Notes: a model not told the origin generated them from the letters alone. Shown: positions 51,101 through 57,600, numbered from the stretch's first letter. The stretch: DNA of 64,000 bases from Burhinus oedicnemus (GCA_008921705.1 VFFE01006671.1:786506-850505); one strand, 5' to 3'. Made by a program: numbers and translations.

Positions 51101-54100
51101 TTTTAAAGTAAATAACACAGGGCAGGACAGATATTGGTACACTGGAGTGAGTCCAGTGGAGGGCACCAAGATGATTAAAAGCATTGAATGTACTAGGAGA
51201 AGCCAAAGGAACTGGCCTTTTTCAGCCTGGAGAAAACAGGCCAGCTCTTATTGCTGTCTAACTACTCAATGGGAAGGCACAAAGACAGAACCACTGTCTT
51301 TGCAGAAGTGCAGATAGGACAGGAAGCAACAGACACAAGTAGGAACATGAGAAATTACAATGGGGTTATTAGGAAGCAATTTTTCATCATGAAGGTGGTC
51401 AAAGATTGGAAAGTGTTGCCCAGAGAGGTGGTGGAGTCTCCGTCCTTGGAGATATTCCAGACTAAACTGGACACAGCCCTGAGCAACCTTCTCTAGTTGA
51501 CCTTGCTTTGAGTGGAAGGTTGGACTCAATGACCTCTGGAGATCCTTTCTGAGCTATATTATTCATGTTTCTGTATGTTGAATTTCTTTGTTTCTTTCTT
51601 TTTTGATGTGGAAAATGAAAAAAACCTATTAGCAAAAGTTGAAGGAATGTGTTTGTGTGTACACATGTATGGGTACACTAGACAAAAGAAGATTAAAAGA
51701 ATCTCATGAGCAAAAGAAGAAAAGAATAATTCTCTGAGTCTACTAGAAATAAGGCACAAAAATGCAATAAGTGAGATTCACATCAGTCATTTCTAATGGA
51801 AAAGACTGTGTTACAGAGATAGACTGCCTAGAGATTTTTAAAAACAAATTTGATAGACATTTGTCAGTAATGGTTTAAATACATTCAAACAGTGTGGATT
51901 TGCTTAAGTACATTCCTAAGGTCCCTTCCAATTTTGGTTTGATCTATGTTTTAGACCATGTATAAATTTTTGTTAGAAAATCCTATGATTTAAAAAGTTG
52001 ATATTTACATAAAGCAAAAAAGCACTTTGTTAAAACGGAATTTTACCATACTATAATTCCAAATCTTCAAAATAAGATAAAGATACTTCATTTAATAAAT
52101 AAGCCTGTGTATTCACAGGAATATGAAGTGTTACACCATCCACTAGAGGGCTTTTATTAGAACAATAAAAAATACTAGGGAGCATCTTTTAAAGAAAAAA
52201 TGTAATGAAGATCAATATATAAAGAGTTAGTTCATAATCAGAACAACTGTACACATATATACCATAAAATCAGATTTATAATTTGGTGTCCCCAAAGAGA
52301 CACTCAGGAAATTGCTTCATAGTTAAGCTTATTATGTGCTTTCTTTTCTTCTACTTAAAAAGATTATATAGCCTTCAAACTGGTAGGACAAGTTTTCTTT
52401 TTTCATAAAACTTAAGTGAATGAATCAAGATTTGTGAATTATAATGTCATGGATACAAAAATATTACCAGGGCTTTAAAAAAATTACAGATTTTAAAATT
52501 TTTTTAGTTACTGCTGACAAAATTAGTACAAAATAAAACTCTCAGAGACTTAATTCTTTTTAGTAGGAACCTACTTTCTTACTGAGATACCTCAAAATGA
52601 AAAAAAAAAACTCTACCAATGTGTTGATAGGGAATAAGATAATGTTGTAAGCAACAGATCTTCAAAAAACTTTGACAAGAGGAACTGTCAGGAATGGAGG
52701 TCTATAGCTTAGAAAATGAAATGATATCTTGTATTCTGGTAAATGCATGGTGGGAGAAATTAACTACATCTGAAATAAGCCATGAGATATTTTTGTTTTA
52801 GAAATTTAAAAGTGCCAGCTCCCATTCCTTCCATTCTTACTTATGCTGACACAAAAGCTACGCTTCTGTTTCGTGGAGCACATTCCTGCCTTGTTCTAGG
52901 CACTGTACAAACAGAAGCATCGCCCTATTTTTTCGTGGTCTGTATTGGAAAATCTCTGTGCTCTTCGGAGTTGAATGAGTTGCCTCCATGTGAACAAGAA
53001 GGGTCACATGAATCACTTCACAGGATTGGGAATAGAACTTGATTCTTACGTGTTACTTATAGCCCCTTCTGGAAAAAAGAAAAAAAAAACAAAACCAAAA
53101 AACCTGATTTTCTAAGCCTCTCTATAACTAAAAGGCTGTTTTTCAGCAACTGCATTTCTCACAAAATGGTTACTTGGTCCTTATCAGTAGTCTTTACTGC
53201 CAGCAGAAACATGTCGTTTTGAATGACAGGGAACAGTGAAGATATTCTAAATCAAAAGTTATTATGAAGCCAATGCAATGTTCCAAATACAGTGTATGCT
53301 TACCTTCTATGAAAATGCATTTCCATATTTGTGCTAGTTTTCTAGCTAATGTTTTCTTTCCAGAACCCTCAAAATGAAAAACACACATTTAAAAGAAAAA
53401 CAGGCAGAAGGAAAAAGCCCCAAACATATTATACACTGAAGAATATTTTTTCATATGATAAAAACAATTAAAAGCTACCATCAGGATTAGGGCCTCTGAG
53501 TTATGCACTGGGCAAACACAAACACTGTTTTTAATACCATCTTCTATTTTATACAGCATAGCATTGCTAATATACTGTTACTGTCCTTTGCAGTTAATTA
53601 TTTCTGAAATAATTATATTGACTTTGTTTCTGAGTAGCTCTATCTAAAACTCAGTTATGATTTGCGCATAAATTCCTATGAGATACTCTTTAGGACTGAA
53701 ATTTATTATCTTCAGTCTCAAAGCAAATTATGACGCAAACCTTTTCAGATGTTTCTGAGTAGGATACATAGGGATAGTATTCTTTGACTAAAACAATGAA
53801 TACGTAAAAACTGCCCTTGTTAGTCCACAAATCTGGTTTAGATACTGACAAAATGTTTATCACTTACATGAGTCTTGAGGAACCAACATAACCAAGAGTA
53901 ATGAGGCCTCTGAGAGTACAGCTACCTGAATGGGATTTTGCAAAACTCACCATCTTCCATACTTGGGATTATGCCCTTTTTTCAAGGGCATACAAGAAGA
54001 CTTTTTTGACAGTCTGTTTGACCTAGATAAATTTTGTGATGAAAAAAATAGTAAAAAAACCCCCATATAAATCACACTCCAAGTTAGCAGTGTATCAGCA

Positions 54101-55888
54101 ACCACTCCAGTCTAGTTATACCTTACATCTTATAGATGTGAAGAGAATATATGTATTTCATTTTGCTTTAATGGCACTATGCATTTAGCATGTGCTCTAC
54201 ACATCAGCCATAAAACCAAAAGATATTATAATAAAAATAGAATATTTAATTCCCTGTCCTCTTGGCCAGGCCTGTGCACTTTCAACCCTTTGTTAAAATT
54301 TGTATTAATATCAAGCTTCTACTGAAGGCAATGATTTCAGATAAGAATATAAATTTCTTCTATGTTTTTTGCATTGTCTTTCAATGAGTATTTTATGCTG
54401 GTTTGGTCTATAAAAATGTAAAGTTACCTTTTTCATGTAAAGTTAGAAATTTGACATTTGTTTAACACTAGGTGAGCCAGTCCACTGTAGTTTACTACTG
54501 AGCTGAATGCACTCTTTCAAGTCTCATGCTGACCCTAAGGCACACTTGTTGGCTATCACCTTATACAGTCTCACTGTGATGTTTGCATCTCACCCCCTTG
54601 CAGAGCACCACCCTGCCTCCTTTCTCAGTTTGGTCAGATGTAAAGATTTGCAGCCAAGCATCATCCAGCCACGGGAGCCAGAGTGAGAAAGGGTGCAGAC
54701 CTGTGCAAACACTAGAGACTGGGAGCCTTCCAGCCTGACTGGTGAAACTCTTTGAAGAAAGGAAATGTAGCCATATCTTAGCACTATGGCATTGATTTGG
54801 GGCTTGATTTGGTGGGTTGACTGGCACTGAAGTTTGGGTTGTTTGCCAGTTCTAGGTGCACACCATTTATCTCTCTACCTGCTAGGCAGCGCAAAGCTGA
54901 TTTCCGTATGGTCATTTCAGGCTCTGTTGCTGTACCTAACAGAATCACACACAAATGCAGAGAGAAAGCTGCTAGAGGACCTTGTGTTCGCACTGGAAGT
55001 GGCATGCTCCGAAGGCACTTTTCCTGGGCAACTGCAATGTTCAAGAGGAAAGCAGCTGTCAGGGCACCAGTGGTGTGTTTAAGTGCGTACCGGATTCAGT
55101 ACAGACGTGCGGCAAACTTGCACCAGAAAAGAACCCCCTTCAGCAAACTAAGGCACTAATGTAAAACCATCCATAGAGTCTCCTAGATTTGGGGAAAAAA
55201 AAATCTGAGAAGTCTATAATTACAAAACATCAAATTTTCCTAAGTAAAGGAGGCCACAAATTATTTGAGAAAAAGAGAGACCTTGAATTATAGTTAAAAA
55301 ATAGTACAAATCCCCCTATCAGGACACCTTGGTGGATTTCAGTTATTCCCAAATATATGACATATAATTACATAAAAGTTCATTTAAATAATATCTCATT
55401 GCATGTCTGTAAGTCAGTACATGAACCTGAAGGTTCTTTTAGGCCTATTTATGTCTTTAACCTGTCAAGTTTTTTTAAAAGTTAGAATACTGAAATAACA
55501 TAAAACCAATCCAGTTGCTGATGTGAGAAGAAACTTTTTGAGCAACACGTGACTTTTAATTACAGTAGCACTTCTAATTGTCATTGAATGGTCACTCAGG
55601 CCAAAAATTGGCCTCATTAAATGAGATCAGAATCTTTACCAGACTCTGCAGGATTTGCAAAGTGGAAAAGATAAAAAAGTAACTCTGATCTTTTTGGCAG
55701 TGTTACTAAACTAATGTTTTGAAAGGAAAAGTAAAATTGTTAGCAGAAAAAACTTCTATCAGACATCTTACTGGCTTTCCAAGGATAATTAAGCAAGTGG
55801 GCTTGGACAATAGAAAGGATTTTTCAGCTTCATCTTCATCAAAGATGTCTGCAAAGGGCTGAAGTTGTTTTTCCTCTTGTGAAGCCAT
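1..55888 (-). CDS. AK9: Adenylate kinase 9 (AK9), spliced CDS overview: start codon to left edge, 24 coding exons
   Basis: AK9 is a multi-domain nucleoside mono-/diphosphate kinase (human AK9 is about 1.9 thousand residues). Joined exons are 55772-55888, 53304-53367, 50004-50056, 49830-49926, 45797-45909, 42444-42614, 41622-41747, 39378-39452, 37844-37942, 35541-35680, 35278-35458, 34695-34839, 31840-31973, 31009-31165, 26282-26393, 25785-25849, 20295-20396, 12578-12661, 11863-12069, 10805-10923, 9608-9820, 8759-9025, 1876-1994 and 1-195. Phase is kept at every junction. By residue: P-loop 1 at 37-45, CPV module A 333-376, P-loop 2 at 392-400, acidic linker about 580-790, CPV module B 806-850, P-loop 3 at 868-876, DGFPR 994-998. 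Identification rests on remembered human AK9. It is very secure for most exons and weaker in the linker (20.3 and 12.6 kb). The kinase units beyond the third lie outside the window. No frameshift or premature stop was seen. Confidence 0.95.
196..1875 (-). other. AK9: AK9 intron 24
   Basis: AT-rich intron between exons 24 and 25. I see no conserved frame or recognisable repeat. The short frame at 375-638 (plus) is not protein-like. Confidence 0.8.
1876..1994 (-). CDS. AK9: AK9 exon 24, unit 3
   Basis: 119 nt, phase 0 to 2; donor CATTCCG|GTAACT. It encodes [20 protein letters not shown], then [19 protein letters not shown], matching human QLTEEEEVIKSSL and PPEILEVILSEWW. The acceptor ATATAAAG is poor in pyrimidines. 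Confidence 0.95.
2470..4357 (+). mobile_element. CR1 LINE, 5'-truncated, about 1.9 kb, broken reverse transcriptase frame
   Basis: The frame from 2616 encodes the CR1 pol fingers ([40 protein letters not shown]). A TGA at 3078-3080 interrupts it, and it resumes in the same frame with [31 protein letters not shown] and [10 protein letters not shown]. The catalytic box reads FTDD (3468-3479) rather than FADD. A frameshift near 3500-3570 moves the C-terminal part to another frame (3572-4270, ending VDTVLRDMV). A 3' UTR ends in ATTCTATGATTCTATG by about 4357. It lies in an AK9 intron, antisense to AK9, and cannot make an intact enzyme. Confidence 0.93.
6529..7290 (-). mobile_element. CR1 LINE 3' fragment, inverted partner of the 2.5-4.4 kb copy
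   Basis: On the minus strand it encodes the CR1 C-terminal region ([60 protein letters not shown]) in two frames, and ends with CCTATGATTCT near 6530. A stretch of about 80 residues looks the same as in the plus-strand copy at 3.6-3.9 kb. It is truncated at its 5' end near 7275-7290. Confidence 0.92.
8759..9025 (-). CDS. AK9: AK9 exon 23, intact P-loop of unit 3
   Basis: 267 nt, 89 codons, phase 0 to 0; acceptor TTTCCTATAG, donor AAACAG|GTAATA. It begins [20 protein letters not shown] (P-loop 868-876, Lys874), then [20 protein letters not shown]. The second half is a charged insert inside the kinase fold, as in human AK9. Confidence 0.97.
9608..9820 (-). CDS. AK9: AK9 exon 22, CPV (YHS-like) module B
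   Basis: 213 nt, 71 codons, phase 0 to 0; acceptor TATTATTTTCAG, donor ATACAA|GTGAGA. After a basic start ([17 protein letters not shown]) come [10 protein letters not shown], then [12 protein letters not shown] and [14 protein letters not shown] (module at residues 806-850). The CPV ... YYFS ... F..NPE.Y order is that of YHS-type domains, without their extra cysteines. Confidence 0.97.
10805..10923 (-). CDS. AK9: AK9 exon 21, Glu/Asp-rich segment
   Basis: 119 nt, phase 1 to 0; acceptor TTAACCTTTTCAG, donor GAAGAA|GTAAGC. It encodes [20 protein letters not shown], then a nearly pure acidic run. Human AK9 has KPFQYTAWELTGEDYEEE followed by a poly-Glu tract. Confidence 0.95.
11863..12069 (-). 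CDS. AK9: AK9 exon 20, linker with VILPEF...DIPEM block
   Basis: 207 nt, phase 1 to 1; acceptor TTTGATTTTCAG, donor ATGGAAA|GTAAGC. It begins [20 protein letters not shown] (human VVLPEFPEDSYPDVPEME) and contains [14 protein letters not shown], matching human LEIADRTPQELL. Confidence 0.95.
12070..12577 (-). other. AK9: AK9 intron 19
   Basis: About 0.5 kb between exons 19 and 20. It contains the G-quadruplex-capable tract at 12201-12222; otherwise AT-rich. Confidence 0.7.
12201..12222 (-). other. G-quadruplex-capable run on AK9 sense strand
   Basis: On the minus strand four G-runs (4, 5, 3 and 4 G) are separated by AGGA, A and A, which meets the usual G3+ loop 1-7 rule. It lies 132 nt upstream of the exon 20 acceptor, in the AK9 pre-mRNA sense. 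Confidence 0.7.
12578..12661 (-). CDS. AK9: AK9 exon 19, acidic linker; 5' boundary uncertain
   Basis: 84 nt, phase 1 to 1; donor GAACCAG|GTCAGA. It encodes [20 protein letters not shown] and then [10 protein letters not shown] second acceptor (CTCCCCAACAG, exon from 12601) is also in phase and would leave only 24 nt. Similarity to the human linker is slight. Confidence 0.55.
16480..16885. other. Isolated GC-rich, CpG-poor block of unknown origin
   Basis: About 400 bp rich in CCCAG, GCCC and CTGCC words, with few CpG, inside an AT-rich AK9 intron. Edges are abrupt. A 10-bp inverted repeat (TTGAAATAAA at 16436-16445, TTTATTTCAA at 16898-16907) flanks it, perhaps by chance. Frames on both strands stay open because GC-rich DNA has few stops. 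The longest (16448-16882, plus, 144 codons) matches nothing I know. Confidence 0.5.
19676..19695. other. Assembly gap (20 N)
   Basis: Twenty N bases. The true gap length may differ. It lies in the intron between AK9 exons 18 and 19, so a small exon could be lost here. Confidence 0.99.
20082..20228. repeat. AT-rich simple repeat, (ATAAAA)n-like
   Basis: Irregular units of ATAAAA and TATAAAAA over about 145 bp. On the AK9 strand this is a T/A-rich tract starting 67 nt downstream of the exon 18 donor. Confidence 0.9.
20295..20396 (-). CDS. AK9: AK9 exon 18, acidic linker; 3' end ambiguous
   Basis: 102 nt, phase 1 to 1; acceptor CTTCTGCCAACAG. It encodes [20 protein letters not shown] and then [14 protein letters not shown]. 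Two weak donors both end in phase 1: ACAG|GTTGGC at 20295 (used here) and GCAG|GTTATA at 20322, which would shorten the exon by 27 nt. The sequence is low in conservation, so assignment rests on frame, acidity and splice sites. Confidence 0.7.
20397..25784 (-). other. AK9: AK9 intron 17
   Basis: 5.4 kb, AT-rich. It has a 17-bp direct repeat (TATATGTAATTTAAGAA) near 23792 and 23823, and the weak LTR-like segment at 24.7-25.2 kb. No gene seen. Confidence 0.7.
24690..25220 (+). mobile_element. Weak candidate LTR-like segment
   Basis: A purine-rich 0.5-kb segment (for example GGACTGGGGAGGAACAAGCA, then TGGATAAAAGAG, a TATA-like site) sits between AT-rich flanks. It includes a 21-bp tandem duplication near 24766-24807 (CATAAGCACAAAGGA-type unit). 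Assignment to a repeat family is not possible by eye. Confidence 0.25.
25785..25849 (-). CDS. AK9: AK9 exon 17, start of acidic linker
   Basis: 65 nt, phase 2 to 1; acceptor TTTTACTTCCAG, donor GAGAGAG|GTAAGA. It encodes [20 protein letters not shown]. Only the phase set by exon 16 is open; the other two hit stops or lose similarity. Confidence 0.85.
26282..26393 (-). CDS. AK9: AK9 exon 16
   Basis: 112 nt, phase 1 to 2; acceptor TTGTACTGCAG, donor GGCAAG|GTAAAA. It encodes [20 protein letters not shown] and then [17 protein letters not shown], matching human RIYLQKKSEIDSKILERL. It has no ATG of its own and was found by similarity and phase. Confidence 0.93.
29650..30173 (+). mobile_element. 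Solo LTR of an avian ERVL-type endogenous retrovirus
   Basis: A U3-like part (GCCAGGTGCAGGGATGAGGA, then GATTATTTCATACCATGAAC) is followed by a TATA-like AATATAAATTAG near 29781. An ATTAAA poly(A) signal lies near 30034, and there is a C/T-rich then G-rich segment. It ends TTGTGGGTTTCTCAAACCAT and AACA. No gag, pol or env frame flanks it, so it is a solo LTR. The 5' edge and target-site duplication could not be fixed. It is in an AK9 intron, antisense to AK9. Confidence 0.75.
31009..31165 (-). CDS. AK9: AK9 exon 15, unit 2 region corresponding to DGFPR
   Basis: 157 nt, phase 0 to 1; acceptor TTTATAACAG, donor AAAGATG|GTTAGT. It begins [20 protein letters not shown] and continues [10 protein letters not shown]. 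Residues 526-530 are DNYPL instead of DGFPR, so the Arg that usually contacts the monophosphate is absent. Human AK9 also diverges here (DNCPI). Confidence 0.95.
31166..34694 (-). other. AK9: AK9 introns 13 and 14 (31166-31839, 31974-34694)
   Basis: AT-rich. I searched the 2.7-kb intron on the minus strand for the longer linker I recall from human AK9 and saw no acidic or coiled open frame with splice signals. Confidence 0.65.
31840..31973 (-). CDS. AK9: AK9 exon 14, unit 2 helical region
   Basis: 134 nt, phase 1 to 0; acceptor ATATTGTTAG, donor GCAGAG|GTAAAA. It begins [20 protein letters not shown]. The TADHPEV block is shared with human AK9. Confidence 0.95.
34695..34839 (-). CDS. AK9: AK9 exon 13, unit 2 after the P-loop
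   Basis: 145 nt, phase 0 to 1; acceptor TTTCACTAG, donor GAATCAG|GTGACT. It begins [20 protein letters not shown] and ends in a charged helix-like stretch ([12 protein letters not shown]). Human AK9, as I recall it, has a much longer linker here before the TADHPE block. Confidence 0.92.
35278..35458 (-). CDS. AK9: AK9 exon 12, end of module A and P-loop 2 with Lys-to-Arg change
   Basis: 181 nt, phase 2 to 0; donor GGAAAG|GTAGGT. It encodes [20 protein letters not shown], then [19 protein letters not shown] and [12 protein letters not shown]. The P-loop of unit 2 has Arg398 (AGA, 35322-35320) where human AK9 has Lys (GPQYSGKTT). Confidence 0.97.
35541..35680 (-). CDS. AK9: AK9 exon 11, start of CPV (YHS-like) module A
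   Basis: 140 nt, phase 0 to 2; donor GTCAG|GTTAGC. It encodes [20 protein letters not shown], then [17 protein letters not shown]. The CPV-x-LKEG block (residues 333-339) starts a module that resembles residues 806-850. Near identity to human AK9 (ELFRTLASYKLIAPRYRWQR) makes this one of the surest exons. Confidence 0.97.
36261..36540 (-). mobile_element. CR1 LINE 3' end fragment
   Basis: It begins ATCATAGAATCATAGAATGG and TTTAGGTTGGAAGGGACC, the reverse complement of the usual CR1 tail. It continues through the antisense C-terminal coding part (AACCTGTTCCAGTGTCTCAC, AAATTTCTTCCTAATATC). About 280 bp, well preserved. Confidence 0.92.
36760..37070 (+). mobile_element. Ancient CR1/L3-like LINE fragment
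   Basis: Degraded but readable: AGGCTGGAACTCTTCAGTCC, GGTGGCAGGTTCAACACGAA and GTTAAGCTGTAGAACTCCTT follow the order of old amniote CR1-like elements. No frame is kept. The family name is from memory and boundaries are rough. Confidence 0.6.
37844..37942 (-). CDS. AK9: AK9 exon 10
   Basis: 99 nt, 33 codons, phase 0 to 0; acceptor TTTTCTCCCCAG, donor GACAAT|GTAAGT. It encodes [20 protein letters not shown] and then an acidic [13 protein letters not shown]. It joins unit 1 to the first CPV module. Confidence 0.93.
39378..39452 (-). CDS. AK9: AK9 exon 9
   Basis: 75 nt, 25 codons, phase 0 to 0; acceptor CTTAAACAG, donor TTTGTA|GTAAGC. It encodes [20 protein letters not shown] plus DDLFV (human AEHNPQYLIELNGNKP). 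Confidence 0.95.
39990..40760 (-). mobile_element. Ancient CR1/L3-like LINE fragment, antisense
   Basis: Phrases such as TCTAGCCACTTATTTCACGT, CACTTATTTCTACTCAATTT and CCAGTTCTTCACTATACTTA match the antisense of old CR1-like 3' coding regions. It is heavily mutated and boundaries are rough. Confidence 0.5.
41622..41747 (-). CDS. AK9: AK9 exon 8
   Basis: 126 nt, 42 codons, phase 0 to 0; acceptor ATTCTGCAG, donor TTGGAA|GTAAGA. It contains [20 protein letters not shown], close to human HHLVQRPEDYLENVEN. A second AG eight bases downstream would break the frame, so the first is used. Confidence 0.95.
42444..42614 (-). CDS. AK9: AK9 exon 7, end of unit 1 core and acidic stretch
   Basis: 171 nt, 57 codons, phase 0 to 0; acceptor TTCTTTGCTAG, donor GAAGAG|GTAAAT. 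It starts [20 protein letters not shown] (human [15 protein letters not shown]) and ends in a Glu/Asp-rich run. The acidic run lets an unrelated frame stay open on the opposite strand. Confidence 0.96.
43225..43303. repeat. Short irregular tandem repeat, CCTAACTAAAACATT-like
   Basis: Four to five imperfect copies of a unit of about 15-20 bp (TCCTAACTAAAACAT, TCCTAACTAAACA, TCCTAACTAAAACATT, ACCCTAACTAAAACATT) in the AK9 intron 6 region. Confidence 0.75.
45797..45909 (-). CDS. AK9: AK9 exon 6, unit 1 region corresponding to DGFPR
   Basis: 113 nt, phase 1 to 0; acceptor TTCGGCAG, donor ATTAAG|GTAATG. It starts [20 protein letters not shown]. At residues 115-119, where classical adenylate kinases have DGFPR, this unit has SGFPS: Gly-Phe-Pro is kept, but the Asp and Arg are replaced. 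Human unit 1 is also degenerate here. Confidence 0.95.
47000..47915 (+). mobile_element. Candidate LTR-like element, unclassified
   Basis: About 0.9 kb differs in style from the surrounding intron: less AT-rich, no poly-A/T runs, with segments such as GGCAACAATCAACCAGATCA. It ends in a poly(A)-signal cluster (AATAAATCAATAAACAAC near 47873) and a TG-rich segment. This is the layout of an LTR, but I cannot name the family or show terminal duplications. Confidence 0.35.
49830..49926 (-). CDS. AK9: AK9 exon 5, unit 1
   Basis: 97 nt, phase 0 to 1; acceptor TTTACCTTAG, donor TTATG|GTAAGTAT. It encodes [20 protein letters not shown] followed by [12 protein letters not shown]. The SISEELV and SPEV blocks match human AK9 (SIPDELV, SPEV). 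Confidence 0.95.
50004..50056 (-). CDS. AK9: AK9 exon 4, NMP-binding part of unit 1
   Basis: 53 nt, phase 1 to 0; acceptor GCTTTCTCAG, donor CTTAAG|GTAAAG. It encodes [18 protein letters not shown], which lines up with the human segment after the first P-loop. Confidence 0.9.
50490..50527. repeat. Palindrome / hairpin
   Basis: GGCTTTTAAAAGCC (50512-50525) is a perfect 14-bp palindrome. A GGGCTTTTAAAA arm at 50490-50501 can also pair with TTTTAAAAGCCC at 50515-50526, so two stem arrangements are possible. Confidence 0.75.
51118..51570 (+). mobile_element. CR1 LINE 3' fragment, older copy
   Basis: It contains TTCAGCCTGGAGAAAACAGG, then a frame encoding [20 protein letters not shown], the conserved CR1 C-terminus, then TTGGACTCAATGACCTCTGG and a decayed tail. 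The 5' part is scrambled. Confidence 0.88.
51790..51950 (+). mobile_element. Possible decayed CR1 tail
   Basis: A stretch with TTGATAGACATTTGTCAGTA and AAGGTCCCTTCCAATTTTGG resembles the last 150 bases of an old CR1 copy. It lies 220 bp after the previous fragment and could be part of one interrupted insertion. Confidence 0.4.
53304..53367 (-). CDS. AK9: AK9 exon 3, rest of P-loop 1
   Basis: 64 nt, phase 0 to 1; donor ATAGAAG|GTAAGC. It encodes [20 protein letters not shown] plus E. With GKP from exon 2 it makes GKPGSGKKT (residues 37-45, Lys43), the adenylate kinase form GxxGxGKxT. The acceptor TTTTGAG|GG has a poor pyrimidine tract, but phase and homology fix it. Confidence 0.93.
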
Positions 55889-55901
55889 ATATTATCTTAG
55901 A
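55772..55901 (-). CDS. AK9: AK9 exon 2, start codon and N-terminus (residues 1-39)
   Basis: Acceptor TTCTCTTCCAG at 55902; ATG at 55888-55886; donor CCA|GTAAGATG. The protein starts [20 protein letters not shown] and ends GKP, the first half of P-loop 1. [10 protein letters not shown] matches the human N-terminus. The ATG is fixed by an in-frame TAA three bases upstream of it (one TAT codon between). 13 nt of 5' UTR precede the ATG in this exon. Confidence 0.95.
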
Positions 55902-57101
55902 CTGGAAGAGAAAAAAAAGCTTGTTATAAAATACAGTATATAAATAAAATATGTGTAAAATGACAAATAAAAGTGGAATTGAAGAACAATGTGATACAAG
56001 GCAAATTGCTTTGTTAGAAAAGCTATTATAAGAAGAAAAAGCAGTTAGGGAACATACACAATGCACTCCTTTCTAAGAGAAGAGTCACTTCTGAAAAGTA
56101 AAGGACTGTTGGAACCAACCCTGATCCCCAGCTGTAACTATATGGTTGTTGATAATGACTTCTTCCTGACACTCAAACTGCCTGTTGCTCTTTTTTAAAC
56201 AGCATGTAGTTGTTCCATTGCCTTTTCCTTCCTGTTCCAGTTACCACACAGCTGTAACTTCTCTCTGGTCCCTGAAACGGACCGTGGCCCTGCTAAGACC
56301 TTTGCTTGTGATCTCCAGGCACAGAAGAGCCCCATCATGGTCAATGGAACTACTTGCTGTGTTCACAGCCAGGTACATGAATAAGGTTTTGCAGAATTAA
56401 ATCATGGGTCATGATCTGTTCTATAATCCTCTCATAAATCCCAGCTCTTCCAGGACTTCAAGAGATCACACATCCGGTGCTACAAAGTGAAACCCAAACA
56501 AGTTTCTAATTAAGGTAAGCTGGAGCAAAATTTGGGTGGGCCTTTCAAACAACTGGAGTCCAAAAACGTGAGGAGCTTGATGAAGCATGGTTTGAAGAGG
56601 GCAAAACAAAAACTTGCTTTCTTTAGAGGGACACTTCAGTCTTAACCCCCCGCCCCCCAGTCATTTTTAAATTAAAAAATTTTACTTCAGGATGAAAATC
56701 TGAAAAAGTTTGTTTTGAAACATCAAACTGAAACATTCTGACACTTTCAGAGTAAGCCCTTCTGAATGACAGGGACAGTATTTTTGTATTTAAAAAACCA
56801 CCATGCACAAAACAACCCTCCATTTCTCTCCCAGCAACTCACTGGCTGAACTTCACCAGGCATTTCCGGCAGTTTCACTCCTTCCCAAACATTTACAATT
56901 AAGGGGCGACTTCCTAATGACAAGAACCCCTCCAAACGAACCAAAGAAATAAACCAGACCCCCCGCCCCGACTAAATGCCTGGCGGGGCCTTGTTTCCCC
57001 CCGGCCCCGCCAGCACTCCCCTGGCCGACAGCGCCCAGGCGATCGCCCCGGCCGGCGCCCCTCAGGGACGGGGCGGGAGGAAGAGGGGGGAGATCACTTA
57101 C

Positions 57102-57250
57102 GTCGAGGGAAACGCCGGGGGACGGGGCGCAACGGCCGCCGCGCGCGCCCCGCTGCCAACGGCTTGTGTACCCCCGTAACCTCGGCAACCGGAGAGCACC
57201 GCCCCCCTTCCCTTCGCCCCGCCCCCTCGGAAGGCGAGTGAAGACAGGGG
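57102..57250 (-). other. AK9: AK9 non-coding exon 1 (5' UTR); 5' end not defined
   Basis: A near-perfect minus-strand donor (CTCGAC|GTAAGTGAT) puts the exon's 3' end at 57102. It would splice to the acceptor at 55902, just upstream of the start codon. The exon lies in the CpG-rich block shared with FIG4. The transcription start cannot be read from sequence, so the upper boundary is only a guess. Confidence 0.6.
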
Positions 57251-57600
57251 AGGGGACGGGGCGTCGGAGCTGTTCCTGGTGCTGACCCCGCAGCCGCGCT
57301 GCCGAGGGGCCACGCGGGAGGCGGCTCCCCCGCCCCCGCAGGCGGCGGCGCAGGCGCTCTCTCTCCCCTGGCCGTGGGCGCGCCTGCGCGGTGGCGTGCC
57401 AGCATTTCCGGCTTCCACCAGTCCCGGCAGTGGGCGGTTGGGGCCGGTCCCCGGTCCTCAGCCCCGTCGCGATCCCCCCCCTCCTCCCATTTCCCCGGCG
57501 GGACCTCGGCTTCTCCCTCCCCTGGCTGCTGGCGGGCAGCCCTCCCTCCCCCCCGCCGTGCCTTGGGACCGGGGCAAGGCCCGAGCCCTGCGCCGCCGCC
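57103..57600. promoter_or_regulatory. AK9/FIG4 bidirectional CpG-island promoter
   Basis: About 500 bp of very GC- and CpG-rich DNA separates the AK9 exon 1 donor (57102, minus) from the FIG4 ATG (57601, plus); flanking introns are AT-rich. I see no TATA box at a useful position. Readable sites are a perfect X-box at 57176-57189, a GC box CCCCGCCCCC at 57217-57226, and two NRF1-like sites, GCGCAGGCGC (57348-57357) and GCGCCTGCGC (57380-57389). A shared divergent promoter is an inference from the layout. Transcription starts are unknown. Confidence 0.8.
57176..57189 (+). promoter_or_regulatory. RFX X-box, perfect consensus
   Basis: GTAACC-TC-GGCAAC fits the X-box rule GTNRCC, 0-3 nt spacer, RGYAAC at every position. 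It lies 74 bp upstream of the AK9 exon 1 donor, so within about 100 bp of any likely AK9 start. RFX2/RFX3 use such sites at promoters of ciliary genes. Binding here is inferred. Confidence 0.65.

Larger units (their letters stand above)
50057..57101 (-). other. AK9: AK9 introns 1-3 (50057-53303, 53368-55771, 55902-57101)
   Basis: They hold a CA/TG hairpin-like stretch near 50144-50173, the palindrome at 50.5 kb and CR1 fragments at 51.1-51.95 kb. A less AT-rich stretch at about 54560-55160 has short frames on both strands that I cannot assign. Intron 4 (49927-50003) is only 77 nt. Confidence 0.75.

Noticed and set aside
52801..53045. Possible ancient SINE or CR1-like fragment
   Set aside because: Some words look familiar, but there was not enough order to name a family.
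54834..55164. Overlapping short frames on both strands
   Set aside because: None resembles a known protein or continues AK9; a locally less AT-rich stretch explains them.
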